Positions 24,181 to 34,181 of a stretch of 64,000 bases of DNA are shown here, one piece after another (the first letter of the stretch is position 1; each line of letters begins with the position of its first letter). The notes below the pieces were generated by a model. It saw only the letters and a list, made by a program, of their open reading frames with translations, made no database searches and was not told where the DNA came from. The position numbers were made by a program, and so were the translations under genes. The stretch lies in contig CM041465.1 of NCBI GenBank assembly GCA_023213395.1, positions 177,885,741-177,949,740 of the forward strand, given 5' to 3'. This stretch comes from Cycas panzhihuaensis. Taxonomy: Eukaryota > Cycadophyta.

Positions 24181-25536
24181 CAACAGCAAGGTAATTCCAG
24201 TTTGTTAGTAGCTATACAATTTCAACCTTTCTACCATGATGAATATGTTGATTTGTATTTGAAAGATAAGGCATTCAAGCCTATCTTTGAGCAGCTACAG
24301 CAAGGAAAAGTAGTTGCAGATTTCCAGCTAAAAGATGGACTTCTTTGCAAGCAAGACAAGCTTTGCATTCCAAAGCATGCCATAGAATGAAGTGGATAAG
24401 AGAATCTCATACCTCTCGAGTTGCAGGACACTTTGGAGTGGGAAAGACATTGTTAAACTTGCAGCGATATATGTATTGGCCAAACATGCGTGAAGATGTA
24501 ACTTCAATGACGAGGGTGTACATTATGTAGCACATCAAAGCCGACCAATAGGAAGTTTGGATTGTACATTCCACTTCCCGTTCCATCACAACTGTGGGAA
24601 AGTATCTACATGGATTTCTTGGGAGGACTACCACAAACCAAAAATGGTATGGATTATTTATTTGTAGTTGTTGATCAGTTCAGTAAAATGGTGTTGTTGA
24701 TTCCCTGTAGGAAGACACATACAGGAGAAGACATAGCTAAATTATTTTTCCAGCATGTTTGGAAGTATTTTGGACTTCCCAACTCAATCATTTCTGATCA
24801 AGACAGCAGATTTTTGAGTCATTTTTGGCAAACACTTTGGGGAATGATGGATACGAAGCTAAAGATGAGCACAGCTTTTCATCCTCAAACACACAGCTAG
24901 ACTGAAGTTATCAACAAGACATTGGTACAGTTATTACGAGGATATAATGCCAAGCATCCTAAGACTTGGGATGAAAGTCTCCCATACTTGCAATTTGCAT
25001 TTAACAGAGCTATCCATAGCTCAAACCAGAAATCACCATTTGAGGTATGTTTGGGTTTTCTGCCTGCAAGTCCTTTCGATTTAGAATTTTCTGCTCAATT
25101 TTCTGCAGGAAATGCAAAGGAGGAAGAAGGAGATGAAAAGGCACAAAGATTCTTGGAAAGAATCAGAAAAATCCATCAACAGGTTGAAGAGCAGCTTCAA
25201 AAATCTCAACAGAGATATAAGCAGCGCCATGATGCACATAGAACCAGCCATTCCTTTAAGGAAGGAGATAGAGTTTGGTTACACCTCAGTAAGAAAAGAT
25301 TGCAAGGTGAAGGCAAAAAGCTAAAGCCTTTACGATATGGTCCTTTTACAATTTTAAAGAAAATTGGGGAAAATGCTTTCCAGCTTGAACTTCCAGAATT
25401 CATGAAGATGTATTCCGTTATGAATGTTGAGAATCTGAAGATGTTCGAGCCATCCATGTTAGATGAAGATGAAGACGAAGTTCCACTTTTACCAAACCCA
25501 GAGGAGTTGCGGATAGAGAAAGAGGAACCAATGTAA
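24181..25536 (+). pseudogene. pol: Nested gypsy integrase
   Basis: The zinc-binding region starts at about 24395 (His..Gly-His-Phe-Gly-Val-Gly-Lys-Thr); a one-base frameshift near 24525 separates it from its Cys half. The catalytic core keeps all three acids: Tyr-Met-Asp-Phe at about 24607, Ser-Asp-Gln-Asp-Ser-Arg at about 24795, and Thr-Glu-Val-Ile-Asn at about 24901. A stop at 24898 replaces the conserved Gln before that Thr-Glu. The last 204 codons (24922-25536) are open, ending with a Gly-Pro-Phe-Thr-Ile-Leu segment and an acidic tail. No chromodomain signature follows. Confidence 0.92.
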
Positions 25537-25707
25537 AATGATTACATTCTTCAAAGGAAGCAGATCGAGACTCGAAGAGGCATAATCGAATCCTTCAGAG
25601 TTGCAGAGAAATGACAAGTACCTAGTAAAGCAAAATGGTACAATAAAGAGATAGGGAAAATCAAATTCCCTCATCTACAATTATAAAGTTCATGAGGCCA
25701 TGAACTC

Positions 25708-25720
25708 CTAAAAAAGGGGA
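25708..25720 (+). promoter_or_regulatory. Polypurine tract of the nested gypsy element
   Basis: A run of A and G (aaaaaagggga) ends four bases before the 3' LTR. Confidence 0.85.
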
Positions 25721-25724
25721 GTTC

Positions 25725-26898
25725 TGATCCGTTTCGGATCTTTAAAATACTCTAAATACTTTGTTTTTCATGTAAATGGTCTTTATGTAGTAGAAAATTA
25801 CCTTAAAAAGGCTTAATGGTCTTCATTTAGTAGAAATATGCCTTTAAAAGGTTTAAAAATATAAAAAAATATATTTCTACAAGTACAAAAAGGTGCTATA
25901 ACTGCTACCAAACTCCTATTAAGGTACTACAACTGCTACCAAGGTGCTACCAAGGTGTTACACAAGTGCTACGGCTGCTACGGAGTTACTACAGGCTACT
26001 ATAGAGCTACTACAGGCTGCTACAGAAGTACTACGCAGACTACTACACTGCTACGCCAGATGCAGATCTTGCTACGCCAGTTGCGGATCTTCTTCTGATC
26101 TTCTGAAGTCAAAAACAAAAACAACAAAATGAAAATGGTTTGGCAAAGACAAGATGCTTGTACGAAATTTGAGGAGAAGGTGTGCACACGTGTCCTCTAC
26201 GCATTTAAAGAGGAAAAACTCTAAAATAAAAGGATTTTCCCAAGATTTTATAAACCGTTTTGAAAGCCGTTGGAAAACAGAAAAACGGAAATATCTCTCT
26301 CAAATGGAAACGCTTTTAAGCGAAATTTGAGAGAGGAATCTAGGGGATCTTGACAGGGATTTTTCACAGCAAAGAGAGGACGCCACAGCCCTAGACGCAG
26401 CACGGAGCAAGATTCAAGGAAAGCAATAAGAAATCAATTTTCTGGAATGAGAACGACTCCAAGTGTGAAAATCTGCGTTGGGAGAGAACACAGCAGAAAC
26501 ACAGCGGAAAAAACCTATTGCGGGGATCTGGAAGGAGCTCAGAAAATCGTAGTTCCAGCCAAGAAGAAAAGACAACAAGAGCAGCAGTCCCAGAAGAGAC
26601 GCTAGCCAGTTTCTTCCTCACCAAAATGGGGTTTTTGGTAACAAAAGGCCAAAAACGGTTTTGCAGACTTCGAGACAGAGGTTCCAGCAAATGAGTAGCA
26701 GCTCAAGAAGCGCCCAACTCTCATTTTTTCTCTCCCAAAACACTACAGCAGTCCCTTGCATGCTCAACAGAGCACAAAACAAAGGAGTTTTGTAAGAAAA
26801 TTCTAATATTTTCAATTCTATGTAATAATATGTAAATTGATTCTGGATTTTGTTTCAATTGGTTAAAGTTTTCACTTTCCCATTCAAGATTCAGATCA
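25725..26898 (+). repeat. 3' LTR of the nested gypsy element
   Basis: 1,174 bp pairing with 19870-21062. By eye it differs at roughly 8 % of positions plus several indels, one of them a unit change in the ctgctac minisatellite. Confidence 0.95.
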
Positions 26899-26903
26899 AA
26901 TAT

Positions 26904-27376
26904 GGTCTGTTGTATGAACCTAATTCAAACTTCAAGCTTTCTATATAAATAGACTTAGACTTTGTAGGAGATAAAGATACAAGAAGATCTATATCTGGGT
27001 ATGTAACGTTTCTTGGAGTACCACCAATATCATGGAGATCTAGATGATAGAAGATAGTTACAGATTCAATTATCAAAGCTGAATACATTGCTTCTTTTAA
27101 GACCAGCAAGGAGATGATATAGCTTAAAAATTTATTAGAAACATTAAATATCACCCAAATAAGTCCTACTAGTTTTCATGTGAATAATCAATCAGTAATC
27201 TGCATGGTACAAAATCTTATATTTCACGATCATACCAAACACATAAGTACAAAAGTCCACAGGATTAGAGAACTTGTTCATGACGATACAATTCAATTAG
27301 AATACTACCTCACAGCACATCAATTGGTCGATATCTTCACCAAGCTACTACAAAAGATGAAGTTTAAACAGTTTTG
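26904..27376 (+). pseudogene. pol: Copia A RNase H, continuation after the nested gypsy
   Basis: The frame continues directly from the RT half after one copy of the AATAT duplication. It shows Gly-Leu-Leu-Tyr-Glu, an Ile-Asp-Leu-Asp-Phe-Val-Gly-Asp catalytic start, Lys-Ala-Glu-Tyr-Ile-Ala, a Val-Asn-Asn-Gln-Ser segment in which the family has Asp-Asn-Gln, His-Thr-Lys-His-Ile, and Leu-Val-Asp-Ile-Phe-Thr-Lys near the end. The part from 27180 to 27376 is open. RNase H would degrade the RNA strand during cDNA synthesis. Confidence 0.88.
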
Positions 27377-27848
27377 AAGGTAACTCAACCTTAGGGCCTC
27401 CATCTTTGACTGATCAAAGAAGATGGCAATAGGATCATCATACTTTATTCTCTTCATGAAAATCCCTTATGGGTGCAGAAGAATAAGAGTAAGTCTTTGC
27501 TCTATCCTGTTTGTAAAAACTCCATGTGGGCACAAAAAGATAAGGGTTGTACTAGTTTTAGAAAATTAAAACCTGTGAAAACCCAAAGGGCATAGGGGAT
27601 GACCAAATGATATATGGAGACTTAGCAGATTAAGTTGCATATTTAAGTTGCTTAGCTATCAGGCTATATCAAAGAGCCACCTTAACTATTTTGATTTATA
27701 AAAGGGGCTATAGATCTTAGGAAGTTCATGGGTTTTTATTCCCCATAAGGGTTTTCCCACAAAAGTTTCATTTAGAATTTTAATGTAATAATGAGGCTCA
27801 AATGAAGACCTCATAGAAAAGATTTTCTCAAAATGACCTTCCACCATT

Positions 27849-27860
27849 AAGGGGGGGGAT
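27849..27860 (+). promoter_or_regulatory. Polypurine tract of copia A
   Basis: aaggggggggat directly before the 3' LTR. Confidence 0.88.
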
Positions 27861-28171
27861 TGAAAGAGGTTAATATATTAAGGCCATTTATGTAGATTAA
27901 TTATATGACCTTAGGATATATTGTTAGCATTAGTCTCTTAATGAAATGCATTTTATGTGTATTTAGATGTAATTTTGGGTCCATGTCATTAGGCGAAAAA
28001 ATCCTAACGCTAATGCTACCCCTCAATAATAAAAAGTAAAATCTCAAGGAGGAAGTCATTATTCATTCTCACCTCCAAGCTTGCTTTCATATCTTGTTTC
28101 ATCTCTTTTTCATTCTCCATTGCCATTGTGTGCATGTGAGTGATTTATTTCCTAGATCCATCCTTCCTTCA
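27861..28171 (+). repeat. 3' LTR of copia A
   Basis: 311 bp, starts TGAAAGAGG and ends CCTTCA. It is collinear with the 5' LTR. Confidence 0.93.
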
Positions 28172-28682
28172 AATTAACTATGTAAGAAGAAGTAAAAAAA
28201 TAAATAAATAAACATAAATAAAGATAGATATAAGATTATTAATATATTTTCATAGATCTAAGGGAGTTATCATGTACTTATGTTTAGATTTTTTCTAGTG
28301 TAAAATTAAAATATTCTTTTCCTTTATATGAATAAGATGAAAATGAGAAAATAAGCAAGCATGGTCAAGTAAATAAAAGTATCTTATAAGGGGCAAAGAT
28401 ATCTTTTACCTAAATTTACTCCACTTATGTATTATTTTATTAATTCTTTTCCTTAATCTCACATGCTCTCTTATTAAGCCAAAAAAACATAAACATACTT
28501 TCCAATAAGAATGGGGTTAGTAAGAACCTCTTTATTGGAGAAGTGAGATTGACTAAAACAATGGTTGATTCTCACATAATCCAATAAAAACTAATATGTA
28601 AGGCCAAACAAAAATTCTAATTATAAAGGGTTAATAGTAAACTCATTATTAGAAAAAAGGAAATCACTAAAAAGAAATTCTT
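28172..28682. other. Spacer between elements A and E
   Basis: About 510 bp of AT-rich sequence with aaat repeats near 28196. Nothing recognisable. It represents the older target DNA into which A and E inserted side by side. Confidence 0.5.
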
Positions 28683-28687
28683 AACTC

Positions 28688-29018
28688 TATGAAGAAACAT
28701 TAAAACATGCATGTATTCTAAACTATATGATCTTAATCATATGCAACAAGTAATAATAAAGAGCAAAGGTATATAGTGCATAATAATTTATGTGGGAAAC
28801 CTTTTTTAGAAAATCCCACCACAAAAGTTTATAAGATCACATTGATAATTCTTGGATAAATTTATAATGGACTTTGGAGTTACATATAATCTCTCAAATG
28901 ATACATCTAATCTGAATGGTAGTGACCCTTTGAAATATCTATACATTTTCACTTAATATTAACTAAACCACATTTAACATTAATCAAGTGGTATTAGTAT
29001 TAACTACAACACTAATAT
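28688..29018 (-). repeat. 3' LTR of copia E (left copy)
   Basis: Plus strand begins TATGAAGAAAC and ends CTAATA. It pairs with 47867-48196 over its length. The minus-strand polypurine tract (aagggagga) lies at 29019-29027, next to it. Confidence 0.88.
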
Positions 29019-29256
29019 CCTCCCTTAATGTAAATATGGAGATTTGATCTATAGTTTGAAATTATGGACGAAGGCTAGAATTATCTTTATTGATACATCC
29101 CCCACTAAGGATAACATCTATAAGTCCCAATCTTGTACAAATCTTAGTGAATTGATCTTTAGTAGATGCTTTGGTAAATGTGTTCATAAGCTACTTCTTA
29201 CTTAGGTAAACATTGACCTATAACTTCTCTACTATGATCTATTTACAAATGTAGTG
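29019..29256 (-). pseudogene. pol: Copia E RNase H C-terminus, cut off by insertion of D
   Basis: The minus strand reads the end of a copia polyprotein: an Asn-Thr-Phe-Thr-Lys-Ala-Ser-Thr-Lys-Asp-Gln-Phe segment, then Arg-Leu-Gly-Leu-Ile-Asp near the stop. The preceding His-Ile..Gln-His motif is split by the D insertion at 29256/42753. Reading it with a single copy of the TAGTG duplication gives the usual copia motif, which confirms the site. Confidence 0.8.
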
Positions 29257-29355
29257 GTTAAAAAGAAAATGTAACTGCAGAGGTAATATATTAACAAAAC
29301 TCTAAACCATGTAAAGGATAAATAACATAAATAAACTAAGTATACAATAAAGAAC
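29257..29355 (-). repeat. Copia D 3' LTR, first fragment
   Basis: Aligns with 42256-42357, including the ataaataa / aaactaag stretch. It ends at the AGAAC where element C inserted and continues at 37783. Confidence 0.82.
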
Positions 29356-29360
29356 TATTA
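29346..29360 (+). repeat. LINE target-site duplication, left copy
   Basis: AATAAAGAACTATTA, identical to 33679-33693. Its first ten bases are D LTR and its last five are the first bases of the C LTR. Confidence 0.93.
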
Positions 29361-32300
29361 GCCCCCTCGAAATAGAGAATTATCAGGGATCTGAGGAATA
29401 GACATCACCTAGATTTAATGTTCTTACAGGAAACAAAGTTAAGTAAGGAGAATGGTCCAAGGACCAGGAATAAAATTTAGAGGAAAGCTGAGGGCATAGA
29501 GATTGACTATGCTCAAGGAGCTGGGGGTTTAATGGTATTATGGGATCCGAGGACGTGGTCTAGAGAAATCCATCTGGCTGAGGAATCCTTTGTTTTGGTA
29601 TGGTTAATAAATAAAAGCAACAACCTAAGATGGCTAGCCACTAATGTCTATGCCCCAAACCTTCAGGAGGCCAGGAAGAGGCTTTGGGATAGAATACTGG
29701 AAGCCCACAGGGATTGTCGAGCCCCATGGCTATTGGTGGGGGACTTCAACTTGGCGTTGTGCCCAAGGGATAAGAGAGGCAGTACAGTAGGTTGGACTAG
29801 TAGTATGAGTGAGTTCGGTGACTTCCTACAACAGGGGGGTCTAGAGGACGTTAAGCTTAGGGGTGCTTCGTACACCTAGTCCAATAAGCGCATGGGGGAT
29901 GGCTTAATACAAATCAAACTGGATAGGGTGTTGGTCAATTATGATTAGCTACATTACTTTAAGGACTTCACCCTTGAGGCCCTACCGAGGATTAGTTCAG
30001 ATCATTCCCCTCTCTTGTTTCAATTTTTGGACCTGGCAAAATATATTGGATCTCCTTTCAGGTTTGAACTAATATGGCTTCGCCACCCTAATTTCTGAAA
30101 AAAGATTAAGGAATGGTAAGGAGTTCAAATATGTGGCCATGCAATGTATAGATTCTTGAAGAAATTAGACTGGGTAAAAAGACAAGTAAAGGTATGGAAT
30201 AAGGAAGTCTTTCAAAATATCCATGAACTAAAGGACAAAACCATCCACGATCTAAAAGAAGTAGAGGACAGGATACAACGGGAGGGTAGATCCCTAGAGC
30301 TAGACAAGACAGAGAAAGAATTAGCTAAAAACCTGGAGGAGATTCTCATCAGAGAGGAAATCCATTGGAGATAAAAATCCAGGGCATTATGGTTGGCCGA
30401 AGGTGATAGAGACACTAAATTTTTCCATATGACCACGGTTAAGCATAGGGCGAGTAATAGAATAAATTATCTTCAAAGGGAAGATGGCTTAGTAGTAAGC
30501 TCAATGGAAGACATGAAGGAAATGGCTAGTGAATACTTCAAGGACTTATATACCGAACCGCAGGATGGTGATAAGGACAGAAGGAAGGACTTCCTAAGAA
30601 GCATCCCCAGTTTGGTGAATGAATCACAAAATTCTCAGTTGACAACCCCTTTTACTCAAGAAGAAGTTAGGCTAGCTCTTTTTGGCATGAAGAGAGACAA
30701 AGCTCTGGGCCCCGATGGATTTCCCCCGGGGTTTTTTTAGGAGTTTTGGGATATTATCAAGGATGACCTTATAGGAGCTCTGTAGGATTTCTATGTAAAC
30801 AACAAGATTTTATAGGAATGGCAGACCACTTTCCTTGTTCTTATCCCTAAGAAAGAAGGGGCGAAAAGAATAGAAGAGTTTCACCCCATTAGTCTCTGCA
30901 ATGTTAAACCTAAGATTATAAGTAAAGTCCTGGCCAACAGACTAAAGAAAATCATGCCAAATATTATCTCCCAAAATCAGGATGGCTTCCTTCAGGGTAG
31001 ATAGATCTATGACGGTTTCATAGTAGCTCATGAAATAATTCATTCGGTTACAGAAAGGAAGGAGCCCGTGATGCTCATTAAGATTGACCTCACAAAGGCC
31101 TTCGATAGGGTCTCCTGGGAGTGCCTTCTAGATTGTCTAGAGGTATTTGGTTTTGGGGAACTTTGGCGGACTTGGATTAAGCTGTGCATAGGCAACCTAC
31201 AATTCTCAATTATTATCAATGGCTCATCTTCCAACTTTTTCCCATATTCTAGGGGATTGAGACAAGGTGATCCTCTCTCTTTCTTCCTATACATAACTAT
31301 GGATGAAATGTTAGGTAGAACTTTGGAAACAGCTAGAAGGCAAGGGATTATCAAAGGCATAAAACTAACATCAGGGGTAGACAATATGGTCCACCACCAA
31401 TTCGTGGATGATAATATCTTCTTAGGGAAGGTTTCCATTAGAGAAGCATCTAAATTTAAGGAGATCCTGGGATATTTTGAGAGGGCTATGAACCAGAAGA
31501 TAAGCTTGAACAAGAGTAATGTCTACTTCATAAATACCCCGGGGTGTACCCAAGGTAGGATCAGCATGATTTTAGGGATAGGTATTAAGGAGCTCCCCAC
31601 AACTTACCTTAGATTGCCTCTCTTTATAGGCAAGATGACCAAGGAAATGTGGAACCCCCTCATTGATAGAATACAAAGGAAGTTGGCTAGCTAGAAAGGT
31701 GCCCTTTTAAGTCTAGCACGGAAGCTCTAATTAGTGGCTTCTATGCTTCAGAGCATCCCAGTCTTCTGGATGTCCATTTTCGGAATGCTGCCTAGAATCT
31801 CAGTTACTATTAAAACCATCCAGAAGAGATTTCTCTGGTCTAGGGCAGAGAACAAAGACAGGATACACCTGATGAGCTGGAATAAGGTTTGTACTTTGAA
31901 ATGGGCCAATGGTCTTAATCTCAGAAGGATTCCATCTTTTAATGTTGATCTCGGGGCCAAGATGGACTGGCGATTAATCAAAGGGGGAGAGAGATTGTGG
32001 GAGAAGATTCTATCACGAAAATATCTTCAAGGTGGCTCTCTCATTGAAAACATTGCCTTGCCAGTTGGCTCAACTATCTGAAGGAGTATTCTAAAAGTTT
32101 GGAAAGCTATCAGAGAAGGCCTGAAGTGGAAATTAGGAGATGGCAGCTCCATTAGGTTCTAGAAGGATGCGTGGTGTTGTGATAAGGCCCTAGGGGAATA
32201 CCCTGATCTAGTTCCTATCCAGGGCCCCTATGTCAGGTAATATAGATTACACATAAAGGATTACTGGACCGGGATTAGAAGAAACAGAAGTTGGAGAAAC

Positions 32301-33512
32301 TTTGAGGAATTCTAGGAGGAGCAACCTTTGCAGGAGGGTCTGTACAAAATCAAAAGGATTTTGGGAAAGAGTTATATCCCTAGGACGCCTTCCCTGGATT
32401 CGGTTGTGTGGCCCTTAGGCCCGTCTGCGGAATATACCACCAAATAGGGGTACCACTACTTATGCCTAGTGAGAGGTGACCAGAGGAATCCAATATTAGA
32501 AGGTGTTTAGAAGCTCCCTCTTATCCCCAAGATAATAGTGTTTTGGTGGATCTATTTGAGGAACAAAATTCTTACTATAGATAACCTCAAAAAGAGAGGG
32601 TTCCACCTGCCCAACAAGTGTATACTATGTTGCAAAGAAGAGGAATATATGGATCATATCTTCCTTGGGTGCGCATTCTCAAGGGAGGTATGGGGGCTGC
32701 TGGTGGATAAACTGGAGGTGTGCTAGACCTTTTCACAAAAGGTTGTTGATCTATGGCTTGCTTGGCAAAGCCCATTCAAAAGTAAAGTCTTAAGCTATAT
32801 TTGGAAGAGTGCACTACCGATACTAGCGTGGAATATATGAAAGGAGAGAAACAGAAGAATCTTCTAGGGAAATCAGATGGACCAGTATGCCACCTTTAAT
32901 AAAATCTGTATGGACATTAGGGAGAATGTAAGAAACATTAAGGAGAAGTATACTACCTTGACTAAGAATTGGATTCTTCTTAAGTGGGGCATAGAGCCAG
33001 TGTATGAGGTTGTAAAGGCTAGATGTAGTAGCTGGTTGCTACTAGTGGAGCCCTAGCTAAAAATCAACTTTAACGGTGCTTCAAAAGGGAATCTTAGAGA
33101 ATCTAGTGGAGGGGGCATTTGTAGAGATAACAAAGGCATCCCCATTTGGGCCTTCGCAGACTATTATGAGCACCAAACGAACCACTTTGCAAAAACATAC
33201 GCTATGCTCAAAGTTCTTGATTTAGCCCTCAAAGGAGGCATTTGGTGACTGGTAATTGAGGGAGACTCAGAGGTGGTCATTAATTTACTGAAAGGCATAG
33301 CCCTCCCAGACTGGAGATTTCAGTCCATGATCAATGATGCGAAGGAGAGTATTAAGGGTCTAGAAGAAGTCTGTATAAGGCACACATTGAGAGAAGGAAA
33401 CAAAGTTGCTAACTTTTTGGCAAATTGGGGGGTGAGGCAAAAGGAAGACACCGTGTGGAGGCTTGACTTTCCCAAGGATCTTATGGTTTTGGTAGAGAAG
33501 GAAATGGTCTGA
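29361..33512 (+). pseudogene. LINE ORF2: endonuclease, reverse transcriptase, zf-RVT, RNase H
   Basis: The endonuclease C-terminal half shows Asn-Val-Tyr-Ala-Pro, Gly-Asp-Phe-Asn near 29740 and Ser-Asp-His-Ser-Pro-Leu near 29998. RT follows with Lys-Ala-x-Gly-Pro-Asp-Gly-Phe (30700), Pro-Ile-Ser-Leu-Cys-Asn (30885), Lys-Ala-Phe-Asp-Arg-Val (31095), Gly-Leu-Arg-Gln-Gly-Asp-Pro (31255) and the catalytic Phe-Val-Asp-Asp at 31401-31412. A Cys-x2-Cys..His-x4-Cys zf-RVT motif lies at about 32610-32680. RNase H at 33060-33420 has its first Asp replaced by Asn (Phe-Asn-Gly-Ala-Ser-Lys). Stops number about twenty and mostly replace Gln or Trp codons. The protein would nick DNA and copy its own RNA at the nick. 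Confidence 0.95.
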
Positions 33513-33665
33513 AGCAGCTAGCCGAGGGGCTTGTCCTGGCAACGTAATTCTTCGCCTAGACTGTGGGGATGTCACGATCATCTTTGACTTGGAAGCCTAA
33601 AGCATATTGATGTACTAGGTTATGGGATCCTATTTCAAACCCACTTATAATTCAATTTTATCTTA

Positions 33666-33678
33666 TAAAAAAAAAATA
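33666..33678 (+). other. LINE poly(A) tail
   Basis: A run of A interrupted by one T, directly before the right copy of the target-site duplication. Confidence 0.85.
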
Positions 33679-33693
33679 AATAAAGAACTATTA
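33679..33693 (+). repeat. LINE target-site duplication, right copy
   Basis: AATAAAGAACTATTA. It overlaps the AGAAC duplication of element C (33684-33688) and the first five bases of its LTR (33689-33693). Confidence 0.93.
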
Positions 33694-34181
33694 AAAATAT
33701 GCACGTGTGGTTCTAATACCATATTAAAAATAGGATAATAGAATTGCTCTAATGCCATGTTAAAATATGAAGATACAATAATATGAACTCACGAGTATAT
33801 AAACATGAAGCATCAACATGAATGTAAAGTAAAACAATCATTATCAAACATAATCATCACCATAAGGCACCAAGATTTATACATGGAAAACCCATTGCAG
33901 AAAAAACCATGGAAGAAGGTGGAGTTAGGACTCTGCTTATGATCATAAGGGTTTACATCTTTTTCCTCTCTCCTTGTTCTATTCTTTTTTAAATTCTCAA
34001 GTGGTGAGCATATATATATATATTGAAAATCACCTCATGAATAGCCTATCAAATATAATGAGCCTTTATATCATCTAATAGTGGGATAGCATCAATATGT
34101 GTGCATCTCATATATTTTGAAATAGGTGAATAATGGGAAGTACATGTGTACACTATATACATTAAACATTATATTTTAATA
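33689..34181 (-). repeat. 3' LTR of element C (left copy)
   Basis: Plus strand begins TATTAAAA and ends TTTTAATA, a perfect 8-base inverted terminus. It contains two internal primer-site-like motifs at 33710-33721 and 33746-33757. A minus-strand purine tract (aggggga-like, 34182-34187) follows it. Confidence 0.9.

Larger units (their letters stand above)
19870..26898 (+). mobile_element. Complete Ty3/gypsy retrotransposon nested in copia A
   Basis: LTRs 19870-21062 and 25725-26898 begin TGATC and end GATCA. The 5-bp duplication AATAT is exact at 19865-19869 and 26899-26903. The element has a primer site, gag with zinc knuckle, protease, RT, RNase H, integrase and polypurine tract in gypsy order. 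It sits between two codons of the copia RNase H-proximal region, whose frame reads on across the site. It is 7,029 bp. The polyprotein has about a dozen stops, at least two frameshifts and a deletion in protease. No chromodomain is evident after integrase, so the lineage is left open. Confidence 0.96.
13927..28171 (+). mobile_element. Ty1/copia retrotransposon A, interrupted by a nested gypsy
   Basis: Two 311-bp LTRs (13927-14237 and 27861-28171) bound a copia polyprotein in the order gag, protease, integrase, reverse transcriptase, RNase H. Flanking 5-bp duplications are AACTA (13922-13926) and AATTA (28172-28176), differing by one transition. Removing the nested gypsy element and its duplication leaves about 7.2 kb, long for copia mainly because of a 1.8-kb leader. 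By eye the LTRs differ at about 24 of 311 positions, only 3 of them transversions. RT lacks its catalytic segment and many stops are present, so it is inactive. Confidence 0.93.
29361..33678 (+). mobile_element. 5'-truncated L1-type LINE
   Basis: A non-LTR retrotransposon of 4.3 kb that begins inside the endonuclease domain and ends in a short poly(A) (33666-33678). It is flanked by an exact 15-bp duplication. ORF1 and the start of ORF2 are absent, the usual result of incomplete target-primed reverse transcription. It is the youngest layer of the nest. Confidence 0.95.

Noticed and set aside
29532-29879. Possible host nuclease gene (endonuclease/exonuclease fold)
   Set aside because: The frame continues directly into LINE reverse transcriptase with L1-type motifs and is flanked by the LINE duplication.
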